From positions 1 to 64,000 of the forward strand of contig JASBVG010000070.1 of NCBI GenBank assembly GCA_030147505.1: a stretch of 64,000 nt of DNA, in the 5' to 3' direction. Below, piece by piece: positions 39,074-47,808 of the stretch. Position 1 is the stretch's first letter. Every line of letters begins with the position of its first letter. Under the pieces are notes generated by a model. It saw only the letters and a list, made by a program, of their open reading frames with translations. It did not search any database and was not told where the DNA came from. Source of the stretch: Tardiphaga sp. (GTDB lineage Bacteria; Pseudomonadota; Alphaproteobacteria; Rhizobiales; Xanthobacteraceae). The translations under genes were made by a program, and so were the position numbers.

Positions 39074-39436
39074 TCAGGTCAGGTGTTTGGGTGGCGGGAA
39101 AACGAGCCACGCGTGGTCGGAGGCCGCGAAAGGACCCGCGTGCGTGCTGGTGAAGCCGAACGTGGCGGATGTGATCGTTTCCGCAACCGAACACGGGACC
39201 ACGGCCGCCGAACATGTCGGGCAGTGATCGCAGAGTGCGAGTTGCGGGACCGAGCCGCCGTCACGGGAGGCGTCGGACACCTGTTCTGAGCCAAAAGCGG
39301 AGGTGACCTGATCCACGCAAGAAACTTGATAGGTAAGGCAAGCGGTCAGGTAGAATAACGCCAGAAAGATTCTAAACCCGCGGAGGATTCGCCCTCCCGG
39401 CCTTGCCGAACAACGCTTGTCGATGGCAGTTTGCAT
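39074..39436 (-). CDS. Small exported Cys-rich protein heading the czc operon
   Basis: 120 residues. One hydrophobic segment (ILRGFRIFLALFYLTACLTYQVSC) acts as signal or anchor; it is followed by LCDHCPTCSAAVVPC, four cysteines in fifteen residues, and a hydrophobic tail (HAWLVFPPPKHLT). ATG at 39436 chosen over a TTG at 39466 because the TTG has no ribosome site. It leads the czcCBA operon, as the Cys-rich proteins at 9647 and 22134 accompany the copper sets. DUF2946-like; a metal-binding role is a guess. Confidence 0.65.
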   Translation of the reverse strand: MQTAIDKRCSARPGGRILRGFRIFLALFYLTACLTYQVSCVDQVTSAFGSEQVSDASRDGGSVPQLALCDHCPTCSAAVVPCSVAETITSATFGFTSTHAGPFAASDHAWLVFPPPKHLT

Positions 39437-39784
39437 CCAGCCCCGGATAGCAAATTCACCGAGCAAAGGCCATCACAATCAAGTCAATGCGCAATGGAAA
39501 CGTCTGCTCCTCGCGACCGCTGCGGTTCTGGTTCGTGCGCAGGGTCCTGACGCGACGGGACCGGCAAGAAATTCGACGAGCCAAGAAAGGGTTGCCTGCT
39601 TCTGAGACTTCGGGTTGCGTCGAACCGCTGTAGGTGACCCGCGCGGATCAGCGGACTGCATTTGTGCCCGAAATTGAGGTGCGGCTTCCGAGGATTCCGC
39701 CCAGCGACCAATCCGGACCGATCGTAGGCAGTGCGAACGCGCGCTGCTTCGCTTCACCGTCAATCATGAACGTCGTGACCGCCT
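39437..39784. other. Intergenic region, promoter of czc operon expected
   Basis: No supported gene. Short minus-strand frames exist, one of which runs on past the stop of the MFS gene into 39648 with fairly protein-like residues, but it has no start of its own there. The minus-strand promoter of the Cys-rich protein-czcCBA operon must lie here; I see no clear operator. Confidence 0.4.
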
Positions 39785-40975
39785 TCAGCCCGCGCGTGCT
39801 GCGGCCGTCTCGCCGGCGGGGCGGGGACGCTTCGACAGCAGGAGAAGGGCGGATAGTGCCGCGAGGCTCAGCAGCGAGGTGATGATCAGCACCCGCCCGC
39901 TCATGATCTCGATCAGCACGCCGAACGCGACGGGAGCGAGGGCCTGGCAGATGCGCGACGGCGCCCCGAGCAATCCGAGTCGATAGCCGTAATTCTCTGG
40001 ACCGAAGATCGAGAGAGGCAGGGTGCCTCTGGCGATCGTCAGGATGCCGTTGCCGGCACCGTGCAAAAGCGCGAATGCCGCGGCCGCTCCCCCTCCGAAC
40101 AGCGCGATGACGCCGGCCCCGATCGGATGCGTGATGCAGGCGAGGCTCGTCGAGAAGAGCGGATGGAAGCGGTTCAACAGCCCGGCCTCGACGATGCGTG
40201 CGGCCACCTGTGCGGGTCCGATCATCATTCCCGCGAACACGGCCTGGGCGGGCGTGGCTCCGAAGCTCTCGACGATCCGGGGGAGGTGCGCGGCCATCGC
40301 CGACGTGACGGTCCAAGCCGCGGCGAACGCGAAGGACAGTAGGATCATCGTGCCGTCGATCGCGACGTGCGGCTTCGCGGCCGGCGGCTCCGCCTCGCTG
40401 CGGACCGCACGCTCGGTCTTCGGAAGGAAGAGCATGTTGAGCGACAGCCCGATCACGATGTGAGCGGCCGCCCAACCGAAGCAGGTGCCCCGCCATCCGA
40501 TCGTATCGAGGCCCAGCGTGCTCAACGGCCATCCGATCGTGCTGGCGAATCCTGCGAGAAGCGTGATGCCGGTGATCGGGCGCCGGGCCTTGTCGCCGAA
40601 GATGCGCCCGAGGGCGCCGAACGCCGCATCGTAGAGACCGAGTCCCATTCCGATGCCGAGCAGCAACCAGGCGAGGCCGAGCATCCACAACGAAGATGCC
40701 AGCCCGAGCAACGCGAGGCCGCCGGCAAACAGCAGGTTCGAGGCGCACAGGACCTGCCTGCCGCCGACGCGGTCGATCTGCCGGCCGACACGGGGGCCGA
40801 GCAATCCCGAAATGACGAGCGATGCGGAAAATGCTGCGAAGAACCAGTTGCTCGATATACCGAGATCGCGCGCGATGGGATCGGCGAGGATGGCCGGCAG
40901 ATAGTAGCTGGATGCCCAGGCCAGCGTCTGCGTCGTTCCGAGCGAAAGGATGATGGGAAGCTGGCGATCGGTCAT
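39785..40975 (-). CDS. MFS transporter in the arsenic cluster
   Basis: 396 residues, twelve hydrophobic segments, with MFS loop motif PRVGRQIDRVGGRQVL after helix 2. The ATG at 40975 overlaps the stop of the other MFS gene (ATGA). Last gene of a minus-strand run led by arsR (43960). MFS proteins next to ArsR include ArsK (arsenite/antimonite) and exporters of organoarsenicals; the substrate of this one cannot be read from sequence. The long frame continuing upstream of 40975 is antisense-like and not used. Confidence 0.85.
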   Translation of the reverse strand: MTDRQLPIILSLGTTQTLAWASSYYLPAILADPIARDLGISSNWFFAAFSASLVISGLLGPRVGRQIDRVGGRQVLCASNLLFAGGLALLGLASSLWMLGLAWLLLGIGMGLGLYDAAFGALGRIFGDKARRPITGITLLAGFASTIGWPLSTLGLDTIGWRGTCFGWAAAHIVIGLSLNMLFLPKTERAVRSEAEPPAAKPHVAIDGTMILLSFAFAAAWTVTSAMAAHLPRIVESFGATPAQAVFAGMMIGPAQVAARIVEAGLLNRFHPLFSTSLACITHPIGAGVIALFGGGAAAAFALLHGAGNGILTIARGTLPLSIFGPENYGYRLGLLGAPSRICQALAPVAFGVLIEIMSGRVLIITSLLSLAALSALLLLSKRPRPAGETAAARAG

Positions 40976-42216
40976 TCCATGGAGTCCATATCGAGAGACG
41001 ATGTCGTCGGGATTGGAGCGGCTCGCGACCATCTCAATGCCAGCGGACCGATAAGAATTCCGGCGGCGAGCACCGCGAATGCCGCGAACCACGCGGACGG
41101 CACGTTGGGACCTCCGGACGCGTCGAGCGCGGCTCCAACGCACCAGGCCCCGAGCGCGGACAGTCCGAAGCCGACGGTCGAATGGACGGCCATGGTCGCG
41201 CCCCTGCTCTCCGGAAGAGCGGACATCGCCATGCCTGCGGTCAGCGCGCCGGAATCGGCCGGCACGGTGATCGCGTACAGGATGAGGAGGGGAAGCAAGG
41301 CATAGGGCGAAGCCCCGGCAAGCGCGCCGATAGACAGCCCAACGCAAGCCGACACGATCATGACGACCGAGACCGCGCAGTGGCGGCCGAACCGGATCGC
41401 GAGCTCGTTCCCGATGATGCTGGAAGGCATCGCCAGGAGGGAGAATCCGAAGCTCACGGCAACCGGCGTCAGGACGCCGGCGCCGCCGTTGTGCGCGACG
41501 ACGAATGTCCAGAAGGCGACGAGCCAGGTCCGGATGCCGTAGAGCTCGAAGCAGTGCGCTCCGTAGCCAAGCACGTACCCCATCGCGGGCTTGTTCCGCA
41601 GCACCGGTCCGAACGCGAGCAACTTGGTGGTGGTGGCCTTGGGCGTGACGGGCGTCAGGGACAGGCAGACGGCCATCATCACCAAAGGTCCAAGAGCGGT
41701 GGTGTAAAATGCGGCGCGCCAGCCGAATTGCTCCGCCACGATCTGAGAGACGAGAAACGACAGCCCGACGCCGAGCGAGAAGCTCGACGTGTACAGGGTG
41801 ACCGCGCGCGAAGAGTCGCCGGGTTCAAGGCGGTCCGTCAGAGCCTTCAGGCCGGGCATGTAGGCGCCCGCGAAGCCGATGCCGGCCAAGGCCCAGAGCG
41901 CCGCTCCCGACCAGAAGCCGTTCGCGAACATTCCGAAGGCGACCGTCGCGACCGAGCTCAACGCAGAGCCGGCGATCAGGATCAGACGGGCGTCGATCCT
42001 GTCGGTCAGCGTGGACAATACCGGGACGGCCAGCATGTATCCGGCCGCGAAGCTCCCGGCGAGCAAACCCGCGGACGTGCCGGTCAGGCCCCATTCCGGA
42101 ATCAGAAATTGCGCCAGTATCGACGGCACGGCGACATGCGGCAGCAGATTGCCCAACTGGCCGACGCACATGGCCAAGATGGCAGGCTTCCCCTGAAGAT
42201 TGCCGCGCCACCTCAT
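40972..42216 (-). CDS. MFS transporter in the arsenic cluster
   Basis: 414 residues, twelve segments; GNLLPHVAVPSIL in helix 1, STLTDRIDARLILIAGSALSSVATVAFG after helix 2, and GIGFAGAYMPGLKALTDRL in helix 4 place it in the MFS. Differs clearly from the following MFS gene, so this is not a simple duplication. Lies between the flavoprotein gene and the second MFS gene, all in the arsR-led minus-strand run. Weak ribosome site before the ATG at 42216. Confidence 0.85.
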   Translation of the reverse strand: MRWRGNLQGKPAILAMCVGQLGNLLPHVAVPSILAQFLIPEWGLTGTSAGLLAGSFAAGYMLAVPVLSTLTDRIDARLILIAGSALSSVATVAFGMFANGFWSGAALWALAGIGFAGAYMPGLKALTDRLEPGDSSRAVTLYTSSFSLGVGLSFLVSQIVAEQFGWRAAFYTTALGPLVMMAVCLSLTPVTPKATTTKLLAFGPVLRNKPAMGYVLGYGAHCFELYGIRTWLVAFWTFVVAHNGGAGVLTPVAVSFGFSLLAMPSSIIGNELAIRFGRHCAVSVVMIVSACVGLSIGALAGASPYALLPLLILYAITVPADSGALTAGMAMSALPESRGATMAVHSTVGFGLSALGAWCVGAALDASGGPNVPSAWFAAFAVLAAGILIGPLALRWSRAAPIPTTSSLDMDSME

Positions 42217-42268
42217 TCGCGGAACGACCGTGAAGGTTCGGCGCCTACGATCGACGTCCGGACGGCAG

Positions 42269-43597
42269 TCATGGGCGCGGACCGCAACAACCGGTGGAGG
42301 GAGCCGGGGGCGGTGTCCCGCAGCACGACGTTGCCACGGCGACGCCGCTCTCGACGCCCCCGCGCGTGCAGACGCCGGTCTCGGGCAGCTCGAGTTCGAC
42401 CCGCTCGGCCGCGGCACGGTCGCCGGCGATGTCCGCGGCGATCGAGCGGACCTGTTCGTAGCCGGTCGCCATGAGGAAGGTCGGTGCCCGGCCGTACGAT
42501 TTCATGCCGGCGATGTAGAGTCCCGGATCGTCCTGCGCGAGTTCGCGCGCGCCGTGAGGCCTGACCGTTCCGCAAGAGTGCTCGTTGGGATCGATCAGCG
42601 GCGCGAGCGCGACGGGCGCCTCGATCGCGGGATCCAGGCGGATCCTCAGTTCGCTCAGGATCGACAGGTCCGGACGGAAGCCGGTCGCGACGACGAGTTC
42701 GTCCACGACCACGTGCCGGCCGCAGCAGGCGGACCCGGCTCCGACGCGCAGGCGGTCTCCGGACGAGGCCACATGCGAGACCGCGAATCCTTGCTCAAGC
42801 TCGATCCGGCCTGATGCCACCAGCGAAGCGAAGGTCGTGCCCAGCTCGCCGCGGGCGGCCAGCTTGTCGTTCACTCCGCCCCCGTAGGATTTGGAAGGGT
42901 CGTTCCCGCGCAGCAGCCAGATCACCCGCGTATCGGGGACGTCCGCGCGGAGATGCGCGAGCTCCGTCAGGGTGCCCATCGCCGAGTGCCCCGCGCCGAG
43001 CACCGCCACCGTTTTGCCGGCGTAGCGCCCGCGTGCCGTTCCGCGCACATCCGGCATTCCGTAGGCGATCCGGTCTGCGGACTCGCGTTCGCCGGCCGCG
43101 GGAAGCCCGTTCGCGCCAGCCGGGTTCGGCAACGACCAGGATCCGGATGCGTCGATCACCGCATCGGCGAGGAGGGTCTCCGGCCCCTTGCCGTTCCGGT
43201 ACCTGATTTCGAACGGCGCCGTTTCCCGGCCGGCCGACTTTGCCTTGTCGAAGCCGATCCGACCGATGGCCTCGACTCTGCTCGCCGTCCGGATCACGTC
43301 CCACAGCGGGGTCCGCGTGGCGAGGGGCTCGATATAGCGCTCGATGAGCTCCGCTCCCGTCGGATAGACGTGCGGGTCGGGAGAGTTCCAGCCCGTTGGC
43401 TCGAGCAGGCGGGCCGCAGCCTTATCGATATTGTATTCCCAGGGCGAGAAGAGCTGCACGTGTCCCCATTCGCGTACGGAGGCGCCGGCGGCATGGCCGG
43501 CTTCCAGCACGATCGGCATCATGCCGCGCTCCATGACGTGAGCCGCCGCCGCCAGGCCCACGGGGCCCGCTCCGATGATCGCCACTGTTTTCGGCAT
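42269..43597 (-). CDS. Flavin-dependent oxidoreductase of arsenic cluster (ArsO-like)
   Basis: 442 residues. FAD site VAIIGAGPVGLAAAAHV (GxGxxG near residue 10) with EAG at the end of strand 2, and a second nucleotide site VAVLGAGHSAMGTLTELAHL (NADPH). VVATGFRPD is the ATG motif of flavin monooxygenases. The C-terminus has Cys-rich ends (ATSCCGTPPP and a final TGCCGPRP), which could bind trivalent arsenic. ATG at 43597 with GGAGAA upstream. The neighbours suggest an ArsO-like monooxygenase; the true substrate is unknown. Confidence 0.85.
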   Translation of the reverse strand: MPKTVAIIGAGPVGLAAAAHVMERGMMPIVLEAGHAAGASVREWGHVQLFSPWEYNIDKAAARLLEPTGWNSPDPHVYPTGAELIERYIEPLATRTPLWDVIRTASRVEAIGRIGFDKAKSAGRETAPFEIRYRNGKGPETLLADAVIDASGSWSLPNPAGANGLPAAGERESADRIAYGMPDVRGTARGRYAGKTVAVLGAGHSAMGTLTELAHLRADVPDTRVIWLLRGNDPSKSYGGGVNDKLAARGELGTTFASLVASGRIELEQGFAVSHVASSGDRLRVGAGSACCGRHVVVDELVVATGFRPDLSILSELRIRLDPAIEAPVALAPLIDPNEHSCGTVRPHGARELAQDDPGLYIAGMKSYGRAPTFLMATGYEQVRSIAADIAGDRAAAERVELELPETGVCTRGGVESGVAVATSCCGTPPPAPSTGCCGPRP

Positions 43598-43645
43598 GTT
43601 GTTCTCCGATCCTTCTAGTATCATCGAAATTACGGACGAAGCCCA

Positions 43646-43960
43646 TCACGCGGCCGACTGCGTATCCGCGCATTTCTCGTCCGCGCAGCACTCGGCGACC
43701 AGGAAATCGACCAGCCCCTGCATATTGGCGTACTGCGCGTGGCAGACGAGCGTCGTCGATTCCCGCACCTGCGAGATCAGATCGACCGCCACCAGCGCCT
43801 TGATGTGATGTGAGAGCGTCGAGGCCGGAATCTTGAGCCTCTCCTGCAGACGGCCGACCGGCATCCCGGCCTGGCCGGCGCGAACCAACGCGCGGTAGAT
43901 CCGGAGGCGGGTTGGGTTGCCGAGCGCTTCGAGCCTGGCCGCTGCGTCTTCAATCTTCAT
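43646..43960 (-). CDS. arsR: ArsR-family repressor
   Basis: 104 residues: winged HTH (LEALGNPTRLRIYRALVRAGQAGMPVGRLQERLKIPASTLSHHIKAL) and a C-terminal Cys group (LVCH, then AECCADEKC) for As(III) or Sb(III), unlike the CVC-in-helix site of E. coli ArsR. Divergent from a second arsR at 44071, with a palindromic stretch between. Probably controls the flavoprotein and both MFS genes that follow. Confidence 0.92.
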   Translation of the reverse strand: MKIEDAAARLEALGNPTRLRIYRALVRAGQAGMPVGRLQERLKIPASTLSHHIKALVAVDLISQVRESTTLVCHAQYANMQGLVDFLVAECCADEKCADTQSAA

Positions 43961-43999
43961 GGGGGCAAGATGAGCTCGCCGCCCCAGACAGTCAACCAT

Positions 44000-44019
44000 A
44001 TTTCTAGAATATTCGAAAT
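44000..44019. promoter_or_regulatory. Candidate ArsR operator between divergent arsR genes
   Basis: ATTTC (44000-44004) and GAAAT (44015-44019) flank a palindromic GAATATTC-type centre in the only AT-rich spot between the two arsR genes. Nearer the second gene, GGATATATG (44065-44073) repeats nine bases of the strong ArsR-type palindrome at 56373-56400 and overlaps its ATG. Confidence 0.5.
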
Positions 44020-44070
44020 TATCGCCGATGCTGGGTTGACGCGCCGCGTCATTTCCGTAAGTCTGGATAT

Positions 44071-44448
44071 ATGGAAAACGAACAAGCAGTCCTCGGGCTC
44101 GCCGCGCTCGCCCAAGGCACTCGTCTTCAAGCGTTCCGCGCGCTGGTACAGCACGAACCGGAGGGTCTCCCGGCCGGCGACCTGGCACGGCTGCTTGAGG
44201 TTCCGCAGAACACGCTCTCGGCCCATCTGTCGATTTTGGCGAGGGCCGGGCTCGTCGTGAGCGAGCGCCGCAGTCGCTCTATCGTCTACCGCGCCGAGAT
44301 CTCTTCGCTGCAGGCGATCATCCTTTTCATGCTTCAGGACTGCTGCGGCGGACGTGCCGAATTCTGCGCGCCGGTGATCGAGCAACTTGCGTCCTGCTGC
44401 GCGCCGCCCAAGACGAAAGCGAAGACTAAGGAGCGATCCCGTGCCTGA
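44071..44448 (+). CDS. arsR: ArsR-family repressor of the acr3-arsC-arsH operon
   Basis: 125 residues: HTH (LAALAQGTRLQAFRALVQHEPEGLPAGDLARLLEVPQNTLSAHLSIL) and C-terminal DCCGGRAEFC plus a further SCC, the As(III) thiol site of the alphaproteobacterial CC-x6-C class. Lys-rich tail. First gene of the plus-strand ars operon. Confidence 0.93.
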   Translation: MENEQAVLGLAALAQGTRLQAFRALVQHEPEGLPAGDLARLLEVPQNTLSAHLSILARAGLVVSERRSRSIVYRAEISSLQAIILFMLQDCCGGRAEFCAPVIEQLASCCAPPKTKAKTKERSRA

Positions 44449-44628
44449 CACGACCGGATGGCGGGGGTTAACGCGTTCGCCTACCGTCGGCAGCCGAGGC
44501 GCTGGAAACGAATTCGACCGGCGTAGGCCACAAAGGACGGCCCAAGCCTTCGCTGGCGTCTGTAGCGGCCCGCTGCCGACGAGAGACGACATCACACCCA
44601 CCCCGACCATTCCGAGCCGAAAGCGTCC

Positions 44629-45687
44629 ATGAGCATCTTCGAACGATATCTGACTCTCTGGGTCATCCTCTGCATCGCCGCAGGCGTCGCATTGGGTCAT
44701 GCATTGCCGGGACTCTTCTCGGCGGTCGCCGGCGCCGAAGTGGCGAATGTCAACTTGCCCGTCGCCGTCCTCATCTGGCTCATGATCATCCCAATGTTGC
44801 TAAAGATCGACTTCGGAGCGCTGGGCAAAGTGACCGAGCATGCCAGAGGCGTGGGTGTGACCCTGTTCATCAATTGGGCCGTGAAGCCTTTCTCGATGGC
44901 TCTCCTTGGCACCTTCTTCATCGCCCATGTGTTCGCGCCGTTTCTACCGGGCGACCAGATTCCATCGTATATCGCCGGACTGATCCTGCTGGCGGCGGCT
45001 CCCTGTACCGCGATGGTGTTCGTCTGGTCCAACCTGGTCAACGGCGATCCCAACTACACGCTCGGCCAGGTCGCGCTGAACGATGTACTGATGGTCTTCC
45101 TCTTCGCTCCCATCGTCGGACTGCTGCTCGGCGTCGCGTCGGTATCCGTGCCGTGGGCGACGCTCCTCCTCTCCGTCGCGCTCTACATCATCGTGCCGGT
45201 GATCGTCGCCCAGTTGTGGCGCCGCTCGCTGTTGGCGTCCGGACAGGGCGCCTTCGACCGCACGATGGCGCGCCTGCAGCCTCTGTCGCTCGTCGCCCTG
45301 CTGGCCACGCTGGTCCTGCTCTTCGGCTTCCAAGGCGAACAGATCATCGCGCAGCCGACCGTCATCGCGATCCTCGCCGTGCCTATCCTTATTCAGGTCT
45401 ACTTCAACGCCGGACTGGCCTACGTGATGAGCCGCTATCTCGGCGTGGCCTGGTGCGTCGCCGCGCCCGCAGCGCTGATCGGCGCGAGCAACTTCTTCGA
45501 ACTCGCCGTTGCCGCTGCGATCAGCCTGTTCGGCCTCAACTCTGGCGCGGCGCTGGCGACCGTCGTCGGCGTGCTGGTCGAGGTCCCCGTCATGCTGACC
45601 GTCGTGAAGATCGTGACGGCATCCAAGGATTGGTACGAAGCCGGCAGCGATCGCGCCGGCAACAAGAGCGCGGAGCTTCCCCGATGA
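44629..45687 (+). CDS. acr3: ACR3-family arsenite efflux permease
   Basis: 352 residues, ten helices. The essential Cys of ACR3 proteins is C126 in LLAAAPCTAMVFVWSNL, and the essential Glu lies in ASNFFELAVAAAISLFG. Exports As(OH)3 using the proton gradient. ATG at 44629; the 180-nt leader after arsR holds nested complementary segments (GCCTAC 44479-44484 with GTAGGC 44523-44528, and CGTCGGCAGC 44485-44494 with GCTGCCGACG 44572-44581) that could fold and affect expression. The stop overlaps arsC (ATGA). Confidence 0.95.
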   Translation: MSIFERYLTLWVILCIAAGVALGHALPGLFSAVAGAEVANVNLPVAVLIWLMIIPMLLKIDFGALGKVTEHARGVGVTLFINWAVKPFSMALLGTFFIAHVFAPFLPGDQIPSYIAGLILLAAAPCTAMVFVWSNLVNGDPNYTLGQVALNDVLMVFLFAPIVGLLLGVASVSVPWATLLLSVALYIIVPVIVAQLWRRSLLASGQGAFDRTMARLQPLSLVALLATLVLLFGFQGEQIIAQPTVIAILAVPILIQVYFNAGLAYVMSRYLGVAWCVAAPAALIGASNFFELAVAAAISLFGLNSGAALATVVGVLVEVPVMLTVVKIVTASKDWYEAGSDRAGNKSAELPR

Positions 45688-46082
45688 CCATCACCATCTA
45701 TCACAATCCGAATTGCGGCACTTCGCGCAACACCCTGGCTATGATCCGGCAGAGCGGCGAGGAGCCGGTCGTGATCGAATACCTGAAGTCGCCGCCGAAC
45801 CGGGAACGGCTCAAGGAGCTGATCGCGGCGATGGGCATCGGCGTCCGCGCCTTGCTGCGCGAAAAGGGAACGCCGTATGCGGAACTTGGTCTGGACGATC
45901 CGACGCTGTCGGACGACGCCCTCCTTGATGCGATGATGGCCCATCCCATTCTCATCAACCGACCGATCGTCGTGTCGCCGACGGGCGTTCGTCTATGCCG
46001 TCCCTCGGAGCAGGTCCTCGACCTGCTTCCGCGGAAGATCGGCCGTTTCGTGAAGGAGGACGGCGAAGTTGTCGAAGCCTGA
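45684..46082 (+). CDS. arsC: Glutaredoxin-linked arsenate reductase ArsC
   Basis: 132 residues, E. coli ArsC type: [19 protein letters not shown] (catalytic C11), then Arg residues of the active site in [39 protein letters not shown]. Reduces arsenate to arsenite with glutathione/glutaredoxin for export by ACR3. It starts inside the acr3 stop and its end overlaps arsH by 14 nt. Confidence 0.95.
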   Translation: MTITIYHNPNCGTSRNTLAMIRQSGEEPVVIEYLKSPPNRERLKELIAAMGIGVRALLREKGTPYAELGLDDPTLSDDALLDAMMAHPILINRPIVVSPTGVRLCRPSEQVLDLLPRKIGRFVKEDGEVVEA

Positions 46083-46785
46083 TCTACCCAACATCAACGA
46101 GCAGGCGTTCACAGTGCCGGACCAAGGTGCGCTCCGCGCAAGTCCGTCGCTGCACAAGCCCCGCATTCTCCTATTGTACGGATCCTTGCGCGAGCGTTCC
46201 TTCAGCCGCTTCGCCACAGAGGAAGCGGCGCGTCTACTTCAGAGCTTCGGCGCCGAGACCCGCATCTTCGATCCGACGGGCCTTCCGCTTCCGGACGGCG
46301 CTCCGGCCGAGCATCCGAAGGTGCAGGAACTGCGCGACCTCACGACCTGGTCCGAAGGGCAGATGTGGTGCAGTCCGGAACGCCACGGCGCGATGACCGG
46401 CATCATGAAGGCGCAAATCGATTGGATACCTCTATCGGTCGGCGCGGTTCGTCCGACGCAAGGCAAGACGCTGGCGGTTATGCAAGTCAGTGGGGGTTCG
46501 CAATCGTTCAATGCGGTGAACCAGCTTCGGGTGCTCGGCCGCTGGATGAGGATGATCACGATCCCCAACCAGTCGTCCGTCGCCAAGGCGTACGAACAGT
46601 TCGACGACGAAGGCCGGATGAAGCCTTCGCCGTACTACGACCGCATCGTCGATGTTGCGGAAGAGCTGGTAAAGTTTACTCTGCTGACGCGCGACGTCTC
46701 CGGCTACCTGACCGATCGCTATAGCGAGCGCAAGGAATCGGCCGAGAAACTGTCCGAGCGGTTGAGCCTCTCGAAAGCGCTGTGA
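46069..46785 (+). CDS. arsH: ArsH NADPH-flavin oxidoreductase
   Basis: 238 residues: flavodoxin-like NADPH-FMN fold with [26 protein letters not shown] (FMN phosphate loop), [22 protein letters not shown] and [17 protein letters not shown]. ArsH oxidises methylarsenite and other trivalent organoarsenicals. The start is TTG at 46069 with a strong AAGGAGGA eight nt upstream, inside the end of arsC. Confidence 0.94.
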   Translation: MSKPDLPNINEQAFTVPDQGALRASPSLHKPRILLLYGSLRERSFSRFATEEAARLLQSFGAETRIFDPTGLPLPDGAPAEHPKVQELRDLTTWSEGQMWCSPERHGAMTGIMKAQIDWIPLSVGAVRPTQGKTLAVMQVSGGSQSFNAVNQLRVLGRWMRMITIPNQSSVAKAYEQFDDEGRMKPSPYYDRIVDVAEELVKFTLLTRDVSGYLTDRYSERKESAEKLSERLSLSKAL

Positions 46786-46922
46786 GTTCGAGAGCGATTG
46801 CAGATTAAGTGTTTTTGAGTTCCGGCCCGTACGCCGGCGAAGTGAGGTGTTTCGACCAAGGAATTTAGGACCTGCGCTTTCGGCAAATGGCCATGAGAGG
46901 CGCGGTCGGATAGGAGTGCGAG

Positions 46923-47804
46923 GTGTCGTATTCTCCGGACCCGAAGCCAAGCCGGCGTCACGTGCTTTCGTTATGCGGCGCCACGCTTGTTTCTACGCGT
47001 TTGGCCACACCGGCCATCGCAAAGACCGCTGTTGTCCAATTCGGCCTGACACCTGTCTTCCTCACCTCCGATCTAGAACTGCTCGGTCGTCTGCAATCCT
47101 ACCTCCAGCGAAGCACCGGATGCGCGGTCCGTCTCGTCAACCGCCGAACCTATCAGGAGGTGACGACGCTCCTCACATCCGGGCAGATCGACGGCGCATG
47201 GATCTGCGGCTACCCCTTCGTCAGCCACCGGACCGAGCTGCAGTTACTGGCGGTGCCACAATGGCGTGGTCGTCCGCTCTACCGCAGCCTCGCGATCTGC
47301 GACGCCGATCGTGACGCATCGGACCTGACGTCGCTCCGAGGAGACGTGCACGCCTTCTCCGACCCGGACTCGAATTCCGGATGCCTCGTCACCAAGGCGG
47401 CCCTGATATCTCGCGGCTTCCGTCCGGAAACGTTCTTCGCCAAGACTCTCTTCACGTACGGGCATCGCGACGTCATCCGCGCGGTCGCGGCCGGTCTGGT
47501 GCAATCGGGCTCGGTCGATGGCTATGTTTACGACGTGGTCTCGAAGCTCGAGCCCGCATTGACCTCGCGCACCCGGATCGTGTCGGCGTCGGAGTGGCTG
47601 GGGTTTCCGCCGATCGCTGCGCCGAAGCTGCCGCCGGATGCGGAGCTGCATTCGCTGCTGAAGAACGCGCTCCTGACCATGCATCAGACGGAGGACGGCC
47701 GCGCGGTGCTGGAGATGCTCCAACTGGACAGGTTCTCCTCGGAAGCTCCCGAGCTGTTCGATCCCATCGCCATCAAGGCGGCGCTCGTCGCCGCGGCGGG
47801 GTAG
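46923..47804 (+). CDS. aioX: AioX arsenite-binding periplasmic sensor protein
   Basis: 293 residues, PhnD-type solute-binding fold with a Tat-like signal (SRRHVLSL, cleavage near AIA-K). DGAWICGYPFV around C95 is the likely As(III)-binding cysteine region (AioX needs one conserved Cys in Agrobacterium); other Cys are C67, C126 and C154. SDPDSNSGCLVTKAALI is the PhnD ligand loop. GTG start at 46923. Followed after 4 nt by aioS: the AioXSR system senses arsenite and turns on the oxidase genes downstream. Confidence 0.92.
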   Translation: MSYSPDPKPSRRHVLSLCGATLVSTRLATPAIAKTAVVQFGLTPVFLTSDLELLGRLQSYLQRSTGCAVRLVNRRTYQEVTTLLTSGQIDGAWICGYPFVSHRTELQLLAVPQWRGRPLYRSLAICDADRDASDLTSLRGDVHAFSDPDSNSGCLVTKAALISRGFRPETFFAKTLFTYGHRDVIRAVAAGLVQSGSVDGYVYDVVSKLEPALTSRTRIVSASEWLGFPPIAAPKLPPDAELHSLLKNALLTMHQTEDGRAVLEMLQLDRFSSEAPELFDPIAIKAALVAAAG

Positions 47805-47808
47805 CCCG

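Noticed and set aside
39437..39784. Transposase remnant between the czc and arsenic blocks
   Set aside because: Short frames there look vaguely protein-like, but no DDE motif, inverted repeat or target duplication could be seen.
39785..42216. Tandem duplication of one MFS gene
   Set aside because: The two proteins differ in helices and loop motifs throughout, so they are distinct MFS members that happen to be adjacent.
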